In this document: positions 21,380 through 31,559 of the stretch, in pieces | Layout of the letters: each line of letters opens with the position of its first letter | Numbering within the stretch: position 1 is the stretch's first letter | Assembly (NCBI RefSeq): GCF_000212855.1 | Contig: NZ_GL890993.1 | Location: 875,427 to 939,426, forward strand | DNA from: Streptococcus sanguinis SK355 | GTDB lineage: Bacteria > Bacillota > Bacilli > Lactobacillales > Streptococcaceae | Length of the DNA stretch: 64,000 nt | Direction of reading: 5' to 3' | The notes under the pieces: model-generated | Told to the model about the DNA's origin: nothing | Databases searched by the model: none | Seen by the model: the letters and a program-made list of their open reading frames with translations, nothing else | Program-made: the position numbers and the translations under genes

Positions 21380-21408
21380 TTGTATTTCTCCGGCTTTTTT
21401 GGTAGAAT
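21380..21408 (+). promoter_or_regulatory. Promoter of the TetR gene
   Basis: TTGTAT (21380-21385), 17 bp, TAGAAT (21403-21408). No copy of the CCG..CGG operator is seen here. Confidence 0.5.
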
Positions 21409-21438
21409 AAAGCTATATTAGAAACAAAGGGGAACAGA

Positions 21439-22077
21439 ATGGCGCAGCGAAAAGACAAATCCCAGGCCATGAGAGAAAAAATTTTAAATACAGCAACCCA
21501 GCTCTTTATCCAAAAGGGGTCCGAAAAGACCAGTATGCAGGACATCGCCCAGACGGCGGGCATCTCCAAGGGGGCTATCTACCATCATTTCAAGTCAAAA
21601 GATGAGATTGTCCTTGCGGTGATTAGGAGCCGGCAGGAGCTGATGGAAGAAGAGATGAAGCAGTGGTTCAAGGCTACGGAAAATCTGACCGGCAGGGAGC
21701 AGCTGCAAGCCATCCTCAAGTCCAATCTGGAAAGTCAGACAGCCCGGGCCATAGACGGCATTGTGGATGAGTACGAGCAGGATGCAGGTTTTATTTTGAC
21801 CATGATGCGGGACAATCTGCGGATAGGCGCCCCTCTGGTCAGCGATATTATCAAAAAAGGCATGGCAGATGGGTCTATCCAGACTCAGTATCCGGACCAG
21901 ACTGCGGAAGTCTTTCTGCTGCTGGTGAACTTCTGGATGAATGAGACCGTTTTTGAAAGCGATCCTGAAAAACTGCCAGAACGCTTCCATTTTCTGCAGT
22001 TTATGATGACCTCGGTCGGCATGGATATCTTTACTGACGAGCTCCTGCAGCTCTTTAGCCAGAAAAATAAGGCATAA
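21439..22077 (+). CDS. TetR/AcrR family transcriptional regulator
   Basis: 212 residues. The N-terminal DNA-binding domain is clear: ILNTATQLFIQKGSEKTSMQ, then DIAQTAGISKGAIYHHFKSK (helix-turn-helix, residues ~33-52). The ligand-binding C-domain (~60-205) is less conserved, as usual. It directly follows the three CPBP genes and is the best candidate to bind the two operator-like blocks at 18309 and 18859. A bidirectional terminator follows. Confidence 0.92.
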   Translation: MAQRKDKSQAMREKILNTATQLFIQKGSEKTSMQDIAQTAGISKGAIYHHFKSKDEIVLAVIRSRQELMEEEMKQWFKATENLTGREQLQAILKSNLESQTARAIDGIVDEYEQDAGFILTMMRDNLRIGAPLVSDIIKKGMADGSIQTQYPDQTAEVFLLLVNFWMNETVFESDPEKLPERFHFLQFMMTSVGMDIFTDELLQLFSQKNKA

Positions 22078-22128
22078 AAAAAGGCGATAGGACAGAACTA
22101 AAAAATTTAATTCTGTCCCAGCCTTTTT
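22078..22128. terminator. Bidirectional terminator between tetR and recD2
   Basis: Two stacked stems: AAAAAGGC / GCCTTTTT outside and GGACAGAA / TTCTGTCC inside. The GGACAGAA...TTCTGTCCCA core resembles the ends of the repeat at 55571-55755. Confidence 0.85.
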
Positions 22129-22130
22129 AT

Positions 22131-24497
22131 TTATGTGCTGAATATACTGTGGATATCTTCCTCGGTCAGGCCGATTAGGGGGTCGATTTTCAGGAAATTT
22201 TCCTTAGTCAGGACATAGTTTTCCACAGGCGCTTTCATTTTATCCACAGGATTGTGGATATTAGTTTCAGCTTGCGGGAGGTCGCCAAAGCGCTCGATGA
22301 GATAGGTTTTTCGGGCGGTTCCAGTATTTTTTGCGGCATAGTCAAAGGCTGCTTTTTCCCCAAGTAAGATCAACTTGCTCTTGGCGCGGGTGATAGCGGT
22401 GTAGATGAGGTTGCGCTGCAGCATCCGATGACTGCTCTTGGTGATAGGCAAGATGACAACCGGAAATTCACTGCCCTGAGACTTGTGAATGCTCATGGCG
22501 TAGGCTAGGCGAATCTTGTACCACTCACTGCGCTGATAAACAAGTTCATTGCCATCAAAGTCAATGGTCAGCTCGTCCTGCTTGGAGTCGGTGTACTTAG
22601 CAGGCAGCAGGTCGCTGATGTAGCCTAAGTCACCGTTGAAGACATTGCTTTCAGCATCATTGACCAAGTGAATAACCCTGTCTCCTTGGCGATACTGACA
22701 ATCAGGAGCTTCAAAGGTCAGCTCATCTTTCGCGACAGGATTGATGAGATTTTGCATAAGATTGTTAATCTGGTCAATGCCGGCTGGCCCCCGATACATA
22801 GGTGCCAATACCTGAACATCTTGAGCTGGGATACCGCTGCGAATGGCTGCGCTAGCGATTTTCTCAATCATAGGCGGGATATGCTCATTTCTAGCTTCAA
22901 AATATGAGCGATCCGCTTTTTTCTCTGTAAAGTCTGCTGGTAAAATGCCCTTCTGAATCTGGCTGGCCAGTGTGACGATTGTAGACTCTTCGCTCTGCCG
23001 ATAGATGGTTTCCAGCTTGGTCTGTGGGATAGTCGGTATCTGCAGCAAGTCTGCCAGAACCTGACCTGGACTGACAGACGGAAGTTGATCCGCATCTCCG
23101 ACAATCAAGAGCTTGGTTTGAGAGGAGATATTGCTGAGGAGCTGATTAGCTAACCAAGTATCTACCATGGAAAATTCATCCACAATAATAAAATCAGCAT
23201 CCAGATAATCATCCAAATGGCTGGTGTCATCATCTCCAGTCATCCCCAAGTGGCGGTGGATAGTGGCACTAGGAAGACCAGTCAATTCGTTCATGCGCCG
23301 AGCAGCACGTCCAGTGGGTGCTGCTAGCAGAATAGGCAGATCATTGACCTTTCGCAGATCCAAACCGCGAAGCTGGGCGTAAATTGAGATGATACAGTTG
23401 ATAACGGTAGTTTTTCCAGTACCCGGTCCGCCGGTTAGGATAAAGACCTTCTGATTGATAGCCTGACGGATGGCTTCTTTTTGGATACTGTCATAGGAGA
23501 TGCCGGAGTTCTCCTCCACTTGCTGGATGGCCGCAGTAATGTTATCTGCGGCAAAACAGTCTTGCTCTCCTTTTTCCAGCAGACGGATCAGATTATTTTT
23601 TATTCCTTCTTCAGCAAAGAAGAGGCTGTTTTCAAAGATCTTGGTCTCTACATTTTGGACCTTATCTTCCTCAATCAGATGAGCCAGCTCATCAGCGACT
23701 AGACTAGGGTCCAGCTCCACTTGGCGTGAGCTTTCTAAGAGCTCGATGGTATGTTCGAGTAAATCACGAGCTTCAACATAGGTATCTCCCCGCTCTATGG
23801 ACTGGGTCAGCAAGGTGTGGACAAGGCCAGCCCGAAATCGCTCAGGGGCATCACTTTGAATACCCAGCTCTTCTGCCAGATGGTCAGCGATTTTAAAGCC
23901 GATTCCCTGAATATCCTCTACTAGCTGATAGGGATATTTTTCGACAATATCCAGCGTTTCTTCCTTGTAGGTATCCTGGATTTGAAAAGCCAGCTTATTG
24001 GGAATGCCGTAGGCTGCCAGCTTGGCTAGTACCATCTCAGTTCCGTAGTTTATTCTGAGCTTGGAGACAAAGGCCTCGCGGTTCTTAGCTGCTAAGCCGT
24101 TTATCTGGGTCAGCTTTTCCGGCTCTGCTAAAATCTTGTCAATGGTGTCCTCAGTATCTTCTCCATAGAGTTGGACGATTTTTTGAGCTGTCTTGACCCC
24201 GATGCCCTTGAAATGGTCGCTGGAGAAGTATTTTACTAGGCCTTTACTGCTGGGTTTTGCTCGCTCATAGCGGGAAATTTTCAGCTGCTGGCCATATTTG
24301 GGGTGCTGGACGAGACTGCCCCAGAAAGTGTAATCTTCGCCTTCCATGACATCTGCCATAGATCCGGTGACAATGATTTCAAAATCTTCAAAATCCTCGG
24401 CATCCGTATCCTCGATATCTAAGAGCAGGATGCGGAAAAAGTTGCTGGGATTTTCAAAAATAATCCGTTCAATCGTTCCTGAAAAGTAAAATTCCAT
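22131..24497 (-). CDS. recD2: RecD2-type ATP-dependent DNA helicase (YrrC)
   Basis: 788-residue SF1B 5'-3' helicase. The N-terminal OB-like and helix-hairpin-helix region (residues ~1-300) marks the RecD2 class that works without RecBC. Walker A is GGPGTGKTTV, Walker B DFIIVDEFSMVD, and the C-terminal motifs MSIHKSQGSEF and NLIYTAITRAK are complete. It belongs to genome maintenance together with dinB, mutS2 and rnhC nearby. A terminator separates it from lepB upstream. Confidence 0.95.
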   Translation of the reverse strand: MEFYFSGTIERIIFENPSNFFRILLLDIEDTDAEDFEDFEIIVTGSMADVMEGEDYTFWGSLVQHPKYGQQLKISRYERAKPSSKGLVKYFSSDHFKGIGVKTAQKIVQLYGEDTEDTIDKILAEPEKLTQINGLAAKNREAFVSKLRINYGTEMVLAKLAAYGIPNKLAFQIQDTYKEETLDIVEKYPYQLVEDIQGIGFKIADHLAEELGIQSDAPERFRAGLVHTLLTQSIERGDTYVEARDLLEHTIELLESSRQVELDPSLVADELAHLIEEDKVQNVETKIFENSLFFAEEGIKNNLIRLLEKGEQDCFAADNITAAIQQVEENSGISYDSIQKEAIRQAINQKVFILTGGPGTGKTTVINCIISIYAQLRGLDLRKVNDLPILLAAPTGRAARRMNELTGLPSATIHRHLGMTGDDDTSHLDDYLDADFIIVDEFSMVDTWLANQLLSNISSQTKLLIVGDADQLPSVSPGQVLADLLQIPTIPQTKLETIYRQSEESTIVTLASQIQKGILPADFTEKKADRSYFEARNEHIPPMIEKIASAAIRSGIPAQDVQVLAPMYRGPAGIDQINNLMQNLINPVAKDELTFEAPDCQYRQGDRVIHLVNDAESNVFNGDLGYISDLLPAKYTDSKQDELTIDFDGNELVYQRSEWYKIRLAYAMSIHKSQGSEFPVVILPITKSSHRMLQRNLIYTAITRAKSKLILLGEKAAFDYAAKNTGTARKTYLIERFGDLPQAETNIHNPVDKMKAPVENYVLTKENFLKIDPLIGLTEEDIHSIFST

Positions 24498-24514
24498 AGT
24501 TTATAGGTTCTTCT

Positions 24515-24550
24515 TTTAAAACGAACCCAGCTGACGTTCAACTGAGTTCG
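24515..24550 (-). terminator. Terminator after lepB
   Basis: 9-bp stem (24522-24530 with 24542-24550) and T run on the minus strand, between lepB and recD2. Confidence 0.75.
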
Positions 24551-24556
24551 ATATGC

Positions 24557-25186
24557 TTAATAGGTCTTAAAAGGCAGCAGCGGCCAGAAGCGGAACTTAG
24601 CTTCGCCCTGGATTTGTTCTGCTTTGAAGGCACCAACCTGTCGGCTGTCCTTGGAAACAATCCGGTCGTCACCCAGAAGCAGGTATTCATCATCCAGAAG
24701 CTTGATGGTGAAGACAGGACTGCCATCTTTGTCAACAGTGAAGGCTTGAGCCTGAGCAGCGAGTTTCCTGAAAAACTCACCATTGTCATCATAATCATCC
24801 CCAGTGTAAGTGGATTGGAGCTTTTCTTCTTTAAATTTCTTGATGTAGTCCGTCAGGTAAGGCTCGTCTGTTTTTTTGCCGTTGATATAGAGAGTATCAT
24901 TTTCATACTGAATAGTGTCACCTGGCATACCGATGACCCGCTTGACAATCTCCTTGGTCGTTCCGTCATCGTCTGTCTCAGTAGCGACGACGATATCAAA
25001 GCGGTCAATAGACTGATGTTTGAGGACAAGTAGGTATTCCCCATTGGCCAGCGTAGGGTCCATAGAGTGGCCATCTACCTTTACAGGGGACCAGAGAAAG
25101 AGCCGTGACAGGATAATGACAGAGATAAAGAAGAGAAAGAGGCCCCATTCTTTGAGAAATGAGAGGACAGGATTTGATTTTTTCAT
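24557..25186 (-). CDS. lepB: Signal peptidase I
   Basis: 209-residue membrane-anchored serine protease that removes secretory signal peptides. One N-terminal transmembrane helix (residues ~13-31) is followed by the catalytic Ser41 in GHSMDPTL and Lys82 in VKRVIGMPGD, the Ser-Lys dyad of family S26. LLGDDR near residue 170 is box E. It lies 3 bp after rnhC and is probably co-transcribed with it. Confidence 0.96.
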   Translation of the reverse strand: MKKSNPVLSFLKEWGLFLFFISVIILSRLFLWSPVKVDGHSMDPTLANGEYLLVLKHQSIDRFDIVVATETDDDGTTKEIVKRVIGMPGDTIQYENDTLYINGKKTDEPYLTDYIKKFKEEKLQSTYTGDDYDDNGEFFRKLAAQAQAFTVDKDGSPVFTIKLLDDEYLLLGDDRIVSKDSRQVGAFKAEQIQGEAKFRFWPLLPFKTY

Positions 25187-25189
25187 AGG

Positions 25190-26080
25190 TTACCTTTCTA
25201 GAAGTTTTTGTGCTTTTTCAGTATTTTTAAAGTGGAGTTTAGCAGTATGCTGCAGACCGGCCATTCCGTAGGCTTGAAGAATCTGGCTGGCAACTTGGTC
25301 GCTCTTACTTCCGGCTCCGCTAGGCAGGGTATAGCCTAACTCTTGACTGAGATTTTCTAGATTTTCCAGAAAGAGGTCACGAGCGATAATAGAGCTGACC
25401 GCAACAGCTAGGAACTTTCCTTCAGCCTTTTCAATCAGACTTACCGGATTTGGAAAATGATTTTTTTCCTGCTTTAGGTATTTATTGTAGTTTTGCTGGC
25501 TGGTAAAGGCATCGATGACGATTTTTTCGGGATTTAGACCTTTTTGCAGCAGTAGATAAATAGCTTGATTATGTAAGGCTACCTTGACAGAGACGGCGTT
25601 GTAGCCAGAAGCGATGACTTCATTGTACTTCTCTGGCGATAGGAGCAGAGCTTGATGGGCAATCTTTTCTTTCAAGACAGGTGCCAGTTGGCGAATCTTG
25701 CTATCGTTCAAGGTTTTAGAATCACCAACGCCCAGTTTTCTCAGAAAGTCGTGCTGATTTGGAGTGACGAAAGAAGCTACGACGGCTAGACCTCCAAAGT
25801 AAGAGCCGTTTCCAACCTCATCTGTCCCAATGAGGGCAAAATTCTGAGAAGCAGGACTAGAACTGGATTTTTCTGGTTGATGGCCAAAAAAGCTAGCGTA
25901 GTGAGCAGCTTTTGCCCCTTGAAAGAGAACTTTTCCGGAGCTAAAGACACTGACCGTCGCCTGATTCAGCCGGAAGAAATATTGAATATGTGGGTTATTG
26001 CTGGGAGCCAGCTGGCTCTGATATTTCTCAACAAAAGCCTGAATTTCTTGCTGTTTGGGACTGAGGGTGATACTTTCCAT
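25190..26080 (-). CDS. rnhC: Ribonuclease HIII
   Basis: 296 residues when started at ATG 26080 ([16 protein letters not shown]), which matches streptococcal RNase HIII; a longer frame exists to 26158 but adds a hydrophobic, non-homologous leader. It removes RNA from RNA-DNA hybrids. The N-terminal TBP-like substrate domain (~1-85) precedes the catalytic domain, with [15 protein letters not shown] supplying the first acidic residues. The ribosome site AGGGGG sits very close to the ATG. It diverges from zapA, which is a common arrangement. Confidence 0.95.
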   Translation of the reverse strand: MESITLSPKQQEIQAFVEKYQSQLAPSNNPHIQYFFRLNQATVSVFSSGKVLFQGAKAAHYASFFGHQPEKSSSSPASQNFALIGTDEVGNGSYFGGLAVVASFVTPNQHDFLRKLGVGDSKTLNDSKIRQLAPVLKEKIAHQALLLSPEKYNEVIASGYNAVSVKVALHNQAIYLLLQKGLNPEKIVIDAFTSQQNYNKYLKQEKNHFPNPVSLIEKAEGKFLAVAVSSIIARDLFLENLENLSQELGYTLPSGAGSKSDQVASQILQAYGMAGLQHTAKLHFKNTEKAQKLLER

Positions 26081-26132
26081 ACCCCCTATTGTACCATAAA
26101 AAGGAAAAGTCGAAAGCCATAAGATTGAAAAT

Positions 26133-26149
26133 ACTACAAAAATTTTGTA
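26133..26149. promoter_or_regulatory. 17-bp perfect palindrome upstream of rnhC
   Basis: CTACAAAAATTTTGTAG: two 8-bp arms around one base. It lies 53 bp before the rnhC start and 120 bp before zapA. It is too AT-rich for a terminator and has no T run, so an operator is a reasonable guess; the binder is unknown. Confidence 0.4.
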
Positions 26150-26223
26150 GGAGAGCACCGCTGTTTACAATGTCAAAAAAGATGAAAAAGAAAGTCCCAG
26201 TCTAGTTCCAAGTGTTTTAATAA

Positions 26224-26252
26224 CTGACAAAGGGCTTCTTTTTTGATATAAT
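26224..26252 (+). promoter_or_regulatory. Promoter of zapA operon
   Basis: CTGACA (26224-26229), 17 bp, TATAAT (26247-26252). Confidence 0.6.
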
Positions 26253-26268
26253 ACAATGAGGTGATTTT

Positions 26269-26559
26269 ATGGCAAATTTGAATCGATATAAATTTACATT
26301 TGGAAACAAGACCTTAACTCTAACAACAGAACACGATAATCTCTTTATGGAAGAAGTGGAACGGGTAGCAAAGGAAAAATACAAGGCTATCAAAGAGCAG
26401 ATGCCTGCGGCAGATGATGAAGTCCTGGCGATTTTGCTGGCTGTCAATAGCCTATCTACCCAGCTCAGCCGCGAAATTGAGTTTGACGACAAGGAAAAAG
26501 AACTAGAAGATTTTCGTCACAAAATGCTCAGTGATTTGAGAGAAAAGTCAGGTAAATAG
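26269..26559 (+). CDS. zapA: Cell division protein ZapA
   Basis: 96-residue FtsZ-ring stabiliser. The N-terminal beta region (RYKFTFGNKTLTLTT) and the long C-terminal helix with heptads fit ZapA and match the pneumococcal protein closely. It forms an operon with the CvpA-family gene 10 bp downstream and perhaps mutS2. Confidence 0.93.
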   Translation: MANLNRYKFTFGNKTLTLTTEHDNLFMEEVERVAKEKYKAIKEQMPAADDEVLAILLAVNSLSTQLSREIEFDDKEKELEDFRHKMLSDLREKSGK

Positions 26560-26569
26560 AGGAGAAATA

Positions 26570-27121
26570 ATGTTTTCTATTGTTATTTTACTAATATTGG
26601 CCTGGAGCTTTTATATTGGCTACTCGCGAGGCATTGTTCTGCAGGGCTATTATGCTGCTGCAACCATGGTTTCTATGCTGGTGGCTGGAGCTTTTTATAA
26701 GAGCTTGGCTAAGTTTATCAGCCTTTGGGTGCCTTATGCCAGCGCGACTCAGGGCTCTTCGACCTATTTTTTCCCTAGCTCCCAGCTCTTTCAGCTGGAC
26801 CAGGTTTTTTATGCTGGTTTGGCCTATCTCATTATCTTTACGGCTGTCTACATCCTTGGGCGCTTTTTTGGGATTTTTGCCAATCTGATTCCCTACCCCA
26901 ATAAGCTGGATACCAAATGGTACAATGTGACCAGCGGAGCCATCGCTGTTTGCATCTCTATTTTTGTTTTGGGAATGTGCCTGACTATTTTAGCGACGGT
27001 GCCGATGGAGATGGTTCAGGAGCGGCTCAACAGCAGCTTCATGATTCGCTTTATTGTCAAGTATACCCCTATCACATCCAATATCCTCAAAGATCTCTGG
27101 GTGAATCAAGTTATCGGATAA
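26570..27121 (+). CDS. CvpA family membrane protein
   Basis: 183 residues with four hydrophobic helices (near 5-22, 28-48, 80-102, 120-145), the CvpA pattern. CvpA in E. coli is needed for colicin V production and purF expression; in Firmicutes the family is linked to envelope homeostasis and commonly lies before mutS2. GGAG is placed before the ATG, 10 bp past zapA. Confidence 0.85.
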   Translation: MFSIVILLILAWSFYIGYSRGIVLQGYYAAATMVSMLVAGAFYKSLAKFISLWVPYASATQGSSTYFFPSSQLFQLDQVFYAGLAYLIIFTAVYILGRFFGIFANLIPYPNKLDTKWYNVTSGAIAVCISIFVLGMCLTILATVPMEMVQERLNSSFMIRFIVKYTPITSNILKDLWVNQVIG

Positions 27122-27127
27122 AAGACG

Positions 27128-27158
27128 ACTCAGTTGGCCTACTAGCTGGGTTCTTTTT
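27128..27158 (+). terminator. Terminator (weak) between cvpA-like gene and mutS2
   Basis: ACTCAGTT / AGCTGGGT stem with G-U pairs, then TTCTTTTTT. It is only ~15 bp before mutS2, so partial read-through is plausible. Confidence 0.55.
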
Positions 27159-27175
27159 TACTAGAAAAGAAAATT

Positions 27176-29509
27176 ATGAACACAAAAATTTTAGAAACCT
27201 TAGAATTTAAGAAGATAAAAGAACTTTTTGCTCCCTATCTTTTGACAGAGCAGGGGCAGTTGGAGCTGGGCCTGCTTTTGCCGACCAGTAAGAAGGAGAC
27301 AGTGGCCTCGGCTTTTCTTGAAATGACAGATATGCAGCAGATTTTTGTGCAGCATCCGCACTTTAGTCTGGCCGCGACTCAGGATATTACTGCCTTGACC
27401 AAGCGCTTGGAGCTGGAGAGCGACTTGAATATTGAGGAGTTTTTGGCTCTCAAGCGCGTCTTGGCTGTGACTCAGGAGCTCAAGTCCTTTTATGATGACT
27501 TGGAAAATGTGCACTTGGAAAAGCTGGACCGTCTGTTTGAGAACCTAGTTGTTTTCCCTAAGCTGCAAGGAAGTCTGCAGGCTGTGAATGATGGCGGCTT
27601 TATTGAAAACTTTGCCAGCGAAAGTTTGAGCCGCATCCGTCGAAAAATTCAAGAAAATGAAAACCAGGTGCGGGAAATTCTGCAGGAGATTCTCAAAAAC
27701 AAGGGAGAGATGCTGGCGGTTCAGGTAGTGGCCAGCCGGAATGGCCGCAATGTGCTGCCTGTGAAAAATACCTACCGCAACCGCATTTCTGGTGTGGTTC
27801 ACGATATTTCAGCCAGCGGCAATACCGTCTATATCGAGCCTAGAGCAGTTGTCAATCTCAACGAAGAAATTGCCAGCAGTCGGGCGGACGAACGATATGA
27901 AATTCAGCGGATTTTGCAGGAATTATCGGACCTCTTCCGTCCCCATGCAGCTGAAATTGCCAACAATGCTTGGATTATCGGACATCTTGACCTGGTGCGT
28001 GCCAAGGTCCGCTTCATGCAGGAGACAGGAGCGGTGGTGCCAGACCTGTCGGAAGAGCAGGATATCCAACTGCTCAGTGTCCGCCATCCCCTGATTGAGA
28101 ATGCAGTGGCTAATGACTTGCATTTCGGGCCAGACTTGACAGAGATTGTCATTACCGGGCCTAATACCGGTGGTAAGACCATCATGCTGAAGACCTTGGG
28201 CTTAGCTCAGATCATGGCCCAGTCAGGTCTGCCGATTCTGGCGGACAAGGGCAGCCGCGTCGGGATTTTCAGTCAGATTTTTGCAGACATTGGTGATGAG
28301 CAGTCCATTGAGCAGAGCCTGTCAACTTTCTCCAGTCACATGACCAATATCGTCTCTATTTTAGAGCAGGTTGATAGCGAGAGTTTGGTTCTGCTGGATG
28401 AGCTGGGAGCTGGGACTCACCCGCAGGAGGGTGCAGCTCTGGCTATTGCTATATTGGAAGATTTGCGGCTAAGACAGATTAAAACCATGGCGACGACCCA
28501 CTATCCTGAGCTCAAAGCCTATGGGATTGAGACGGACTGGGTGGAAAATGCCAGCATGGAATTTGATACAGATAGTTTAAGACCAACCTATCGCTTTATG
28601 CAGGGAGTCCCTGGACGCTCCAATGCCTTTGAAATCGCTCGACGTTTGGGCTTGGCAGAAGTTATCGTTGGCCATGCCCAAGAGCAGACCAACACAGACA
28701 GTGATGTCAATCGAATCATTGAGCGCCTAGAGGAGCAGACGCTGGAGAGCCGCAAGCGTTTGGACAATATCCGCGAGGTTGAGCAGGAAAATCTCAAATT
28801 TAACCGAGCCCTCAAAAAGCTATATAATGAGTTCAACCGAGAAAAGGAAACCGAGCTCAATAAAGCACGCTTGGAAGCCCAGGAAATCGTTGATTTGGCT
28901 CTGTCAGAGAGTGAGAGCATTCTCAAAAATCTCCATGACAAGTCCAGTCTTAAACCGCATGAGATTATCGAAGCCAAGGCTCAGCTTAAAAAGTTGGCAC
29001 CAGAAACGGTTGATTTATCAAAGAATAAGGTGCTCAAACAAGCCAAGAAAAATCGGGCGCCCAAGGTGGGAGATGATATCCTAGTCACCAGCTATGGTCA
29101 GCGGGGAACCTTGGTCAAGCAGCTCAAAGACGGCCGTTGGGAAGCTCAGATCGGTCTGATCAAGATGACTCTAGAAGAGCAGGAGTTTAACTTGCTCAAG
29201 GCTGAAAAGGAGCAGCAGCCTAAGCGCAAGCAGGTTAATGTGGTCAAGCGGGCCAATACTGCTGGCCCCAAAGCCAGACTGGATTTGCGCGGCAAACGCT
29301 ATGAAGAGGCTATGGAAGAGCTTGATGCCTTTATCGATCAGGCCCTCCTCAATAACATGGCTCAGGTGGATATCATCCACGGTATCGGGACCGGCGTCAT
29401 CCGTGAAGGGGTGACAAAATACCTCCGCCGCAACAAGCACGTTAAGTCCTTCGGCTATGCTCCGCAAAATGCCGGCGGCAGCGGCGCGACGATTGTGATA
29501 TTTAAGTAA
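27176..29509 (+). CDS. mutS2: Endonuclease MutS2 (anti-recombination / ribosome-collision rescue ATPase)
   Basis: 777 residues. The core and lever regions (1-300) lack the mismatch-recognition domain of MutS. The ABC ATPase has Walker [11 protein letters not shown], the [11 protein letters not shown] signature and [10 protein letters not shown] coiled coil spans roughly 510-610 and a C-terminal Smr domain begins with [18 protein letters not shown] and contains [12 protein letters not shown]. MutS2 limits recombination, and in Bacillus it splits stalled ribosomes. Confidence 0.95.
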   Translation: MNTKILETLEFKKIKELFAPYLLTEQGQLELGLLLPTSKKETVASAFLEMTDMQQIFVQHPHFSLAATQDITALTKRLELESDLNIEEFLALKRVLAVTQELKSFYDDLENVHLEKLDRLFENLVVFPKLQGSLQAVNDGGFIENFASESLSRIRRKIQENENQVREILQEILKNKGEMLAVQVVASRNGRNVLPVKNTYRNRISGVVHDISASGNTVYIEPRAVVNLNEEIASSRADERYEIQRILQELSDLFRPHAAEIANNAWIIGHLDLVRAKVRFMQETGAVVPDLSEEQDIQLLSVRHPLIENAVANDLHFGPDLTEIVITGPNTGGKTIMLKTLGLAQIMAQSGLPILADKGSRVGIFSQIFADIGDEQSIEQSLSTFSSHMTNIVSILEQVDSESLVLLDELGAGTHPQEGAALAIAILEDLRLRQIKTMATTHYPELKAYGIETDWVENASMEFDTDSLRPTYRFMQGVPGRSNAFEIARRLGLAEVIVGHAQEQTNTDSDVNRIIERLEEQTLESRKRLDNIREVEQENLKFNRALKKLYNEFNREKETELNKARLEAQEIVDLALSESESILKNLHDKSSLKPHEIIEAKAQLKKLAPETVDLSKNKVLKQAKKNRAPKVGDDILVTSYGQRGTLVKQLKDGRWEAQIGLIKMTLEEQEFNLLKAEKEQQPKRKQVNVVKRANTAGPKARLDLRGKRYEEAMEELDAFIDQALLNNMAQVDIIHGIGTGVIREGVTKYLRRNKHVKSFGYAPQNAGGSGATIVIFK

Positions 29510-29520
29510 GAAAGATAAAG

Positions 29521-29546
29521 AAAAATGGCTGGTTAAGCCATTTTTT
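29521..29546 (+). terminator. Terminator after mutS2
   Basis: AATGGCT / AGCCATT stem flanked by A and T runs. Confidence 0.8.
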
Positions 29547-29587
29547 GTGCTATAATGTAGGCGTATAATAGATTGGAGAGATAAGCC

Positions 29588-31006
29588 ATGAAATTTAATT
29601 ATTTATCAGATTCCTGCACGACTATTTTGGTGGGCAAGAAGGCCAGTTACGACGGTTCAACCATTGTGGCTCGTACAGAGGATTCACAAAATGGGGTCTT
29701 TACACCCAAGAAATTTATCGTAGTGGAGCCACAAGACCAGCCCCGCCATTATCAGTCTGTCTTGACGTCCTTTGAGATGGATTTGCCGGATAATCCAGTC
29801 CGCTATACGGCGGTGCCTGATGCAGTTCCTAAGGACGGGATTTGGGGAGCAGCTGGAATTAACAGCTACAATGTTGCTGTCAGCGCGACGGAAACCATTA
29901 CCACTAACAGCCGTGTCCTGGGTGCTGACCCACTGGTCGAATCAGGTATCAGCGAGGAAGATATCCTTACGCTAGTTCTCCCCTATATCAAGACGGCACG
30001 AGAAGGAGTTCTTCGTCTAGGGAAAATCTTAGAAGAATACGGTACTTATGAGTCCAATGGGATTGCCATTTCAGATATTAATGAAATCTGGTGGCTGGAA
30101 ACCATTGGCGGCCACCATTGGATGGCGCGGCGAGTGCCGGATGATGCCTATGTGACCAATCCAAATCAGCTGGGCAGCGATTATTTTGAATTTGACAATC
30201 CTGAGCATTTCCTCTGCCATCCAAATCTCAAAAACTTCGTCAAGGAACATCATCTTGAACTTAATTATTCGAATGAGGGCTTCAATCCACGCTATGCTTT
30301 TGGCAGCCAGAAGGATAAGGACCGCCATTACAATACACCACGTGCTTGGGATATCCAGCGTTTTCTCAATCCAGAAGTGGAGCAAGATCCAAGGAGTTTC
30401 TTCATTCCTTGGTGCCGCAAGCCTTACCGCAAGATCACGATTGAAGATGTCAAGTATGTCTTGAGCAGTCACTATCAGGATTCGCCTTATAATCCTTACG
30501 GAGCAGAAGGGGACCAGCACAGCAGACGAGCCTTCCGGACCATTGGCATCAATCGGACCAGTCAGACAGCTATCTTGCAGCTGCGCCCTAATCAACCGCA
30601 GGCAACGACGGGTATCCAGTGGCTATCTTATGGCTCCATGCCTTACAATACAGCTGTTCCTTTCTTTACTCAAGTCTCAACAACGCCAGATTACTTTGCC
30701 AATACGACGGACAAGGTTTCGACAGATTCCTTCTACTGGGCCAATCGCTTGATTGCTGGTCTGGCTGATGCTCATTTTAGCAGTCATGTCGGTGATTTGG
30801 ATGATTACCAAGAGAAGACGATGGCTTGGGGACATGAAATGATTGGTCGGGTAGACCGAGCTCTGGCCAAGGGCGAGGCAGTGGACTTTGAAGCTGAAAA
30901 TCAAGCCATGAGCGACAAGGTGCAAGAAGCGACAGACCAGCTCTTGGAGAAGATTCTCTTGGATGCCAGCAATCTCATGACCAACCATTTCTCACTAAGT
31001 GACTGA
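29588..31006 (+). CDS. pepD: C69 family dipeptidase (PepD)
   Basis: 472-residue Ntn-hydrolase dipeptidase. The predicted catalytic Cys is Cys9 in [18 protein letters not shown], near the N-terminus as expected for family C69. [17 protein letters not shown] and [11 protein letters not shown] segments are typical of lactic PepD proteins. It is cytoplasmic, with no signal peptide. A TATAAT lies just before the ribosome site, right behind the mutS2 terminator, so it is transcribed on its own. Confidence 0.92.
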   Translation: MKFNYLSDSCTTILVGKKASYDGSTIVARTEDSQNGVFTPKKFIVVEPQDQPRHYQSVLTSFEMDLPDNPVRYTAVPDAVPKDGIWGAAGINSYNVAVSATETITTNSRVLGADPLVESGISEEDILTLVLPYIKTAREGVLRLGKILEEYGTYESNGIAISDINEIWWLETIGGHHWMARRVPDDAYVTNPNQLGSDYFEFDNPEHFLCHPNLKNFVKEHHLELNYSNEGFNPRYAFGSQKDKDRHYNTPRAWDIQRFLNPEVEQDPRSFFIPWCRKPYRKITIEDVKYVLSSHYQDSPYNPYGAEGDQHSRRAFRTIGINRTSQTAILQLRPNQPQATTGIQWLSYGSMPYNTAVPFFTQVSTTPDYFANTTDKVSTDSFYWANRLIAGLADAHFSSHVGDLDDYQEKTMAWGHEMIGRVDRALAKGEAVDFEAENQAMSDKVQEATDQLLEKILLDASNLMTNHFSLSD

Positions 31007-31090
31007 GGTGCTACCCGTAGCAAATATTTTTCTTTCTGATGTTTTTGGTGTAAAATGTTATCAAAAGTAAGCAATAAAAGGAGAAGATTT

Positions 31091-31405
31091 ATGGTAGCAG
31101 CAGTTACAGATGCAACATTCGCAGAAGAAACAAAAGAGGGATTGGTTCTGATTGACTTTTGGGCAACTTGGTGCGGTCCATGCCGCATGCAGGCGCCTAT
31201 CTTGGAGCAGTTGGCAGGAGAAGTCCATGAGGATGAATTAAAAATCCTTAAAATGGATGTGGATGAAAATCCAAATACTGCCCGCGAATTTGGCATTATG
31301 TCCATTCCGACCCTTCTGTTCAAGAAAGACGGTCAAGTCGTTAAGCAAGTCGCAGGTGTTCACACCAAAGACCAGCTCAAGGCAATTATCGCTGAATTAA
31401 GTTAA
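31091..31405 (+). CDS. trxA: Thioredoxin
   Basis: 104 residues with the CGPC redox site (FWATWCGPCRM) and the cis-Pro in MSIPTLLFKKDG. I used ATG 31091, which has AAGGAG 7 bp upstream and begins the family's N-terminal strand; an upstream in-frame ATG at 31055 adds a basic non-homologous extension. It supplies electrons to enzymes such as methionine sulfoxide reductase (msrAB is 12 kb away). Confidence 0.97.
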   Translation: MVAAVTDATFAEETKEGLVLIDFWATWCGPCRMQAPILEQLAGEVHEDELKILKMDVDENPNTAREFGIMSIPTLLFKKDGQVVKQVAGVHTKDQLKAIIAELS

Positions 31406-31415
31406 TATCATAGCT

Positions 31416-31447
31416 AAAAAAATCGTTACATGGCGTAACGATTTTTT
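31416..31447. terminator. Bidirectional terminator after trxA
   Basis: 13-bp perfect stem AAAAAATCGTTAC / GTAACGATTTTTT with a 5-nt loop. Confidence 0.92.
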
Positions 31448-31559
31448 CATTTAGCTGATGACAGTAAAGGTCATACAGAAGAGCAAGTATACTCTCAGAG
31501 TGTGCAAAATAGCAAGAAAGTATTTGCTCAGGCGTTTCCCTATTACTTATCATAGGCGC

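Noticed and set aside
26081..26158. N-terminal extension of rnhC up to 26158
   Set aside because: The added 26 residues are hydrophobic, absent from other RNase HIII proteins, and the start has no good ribosome site.
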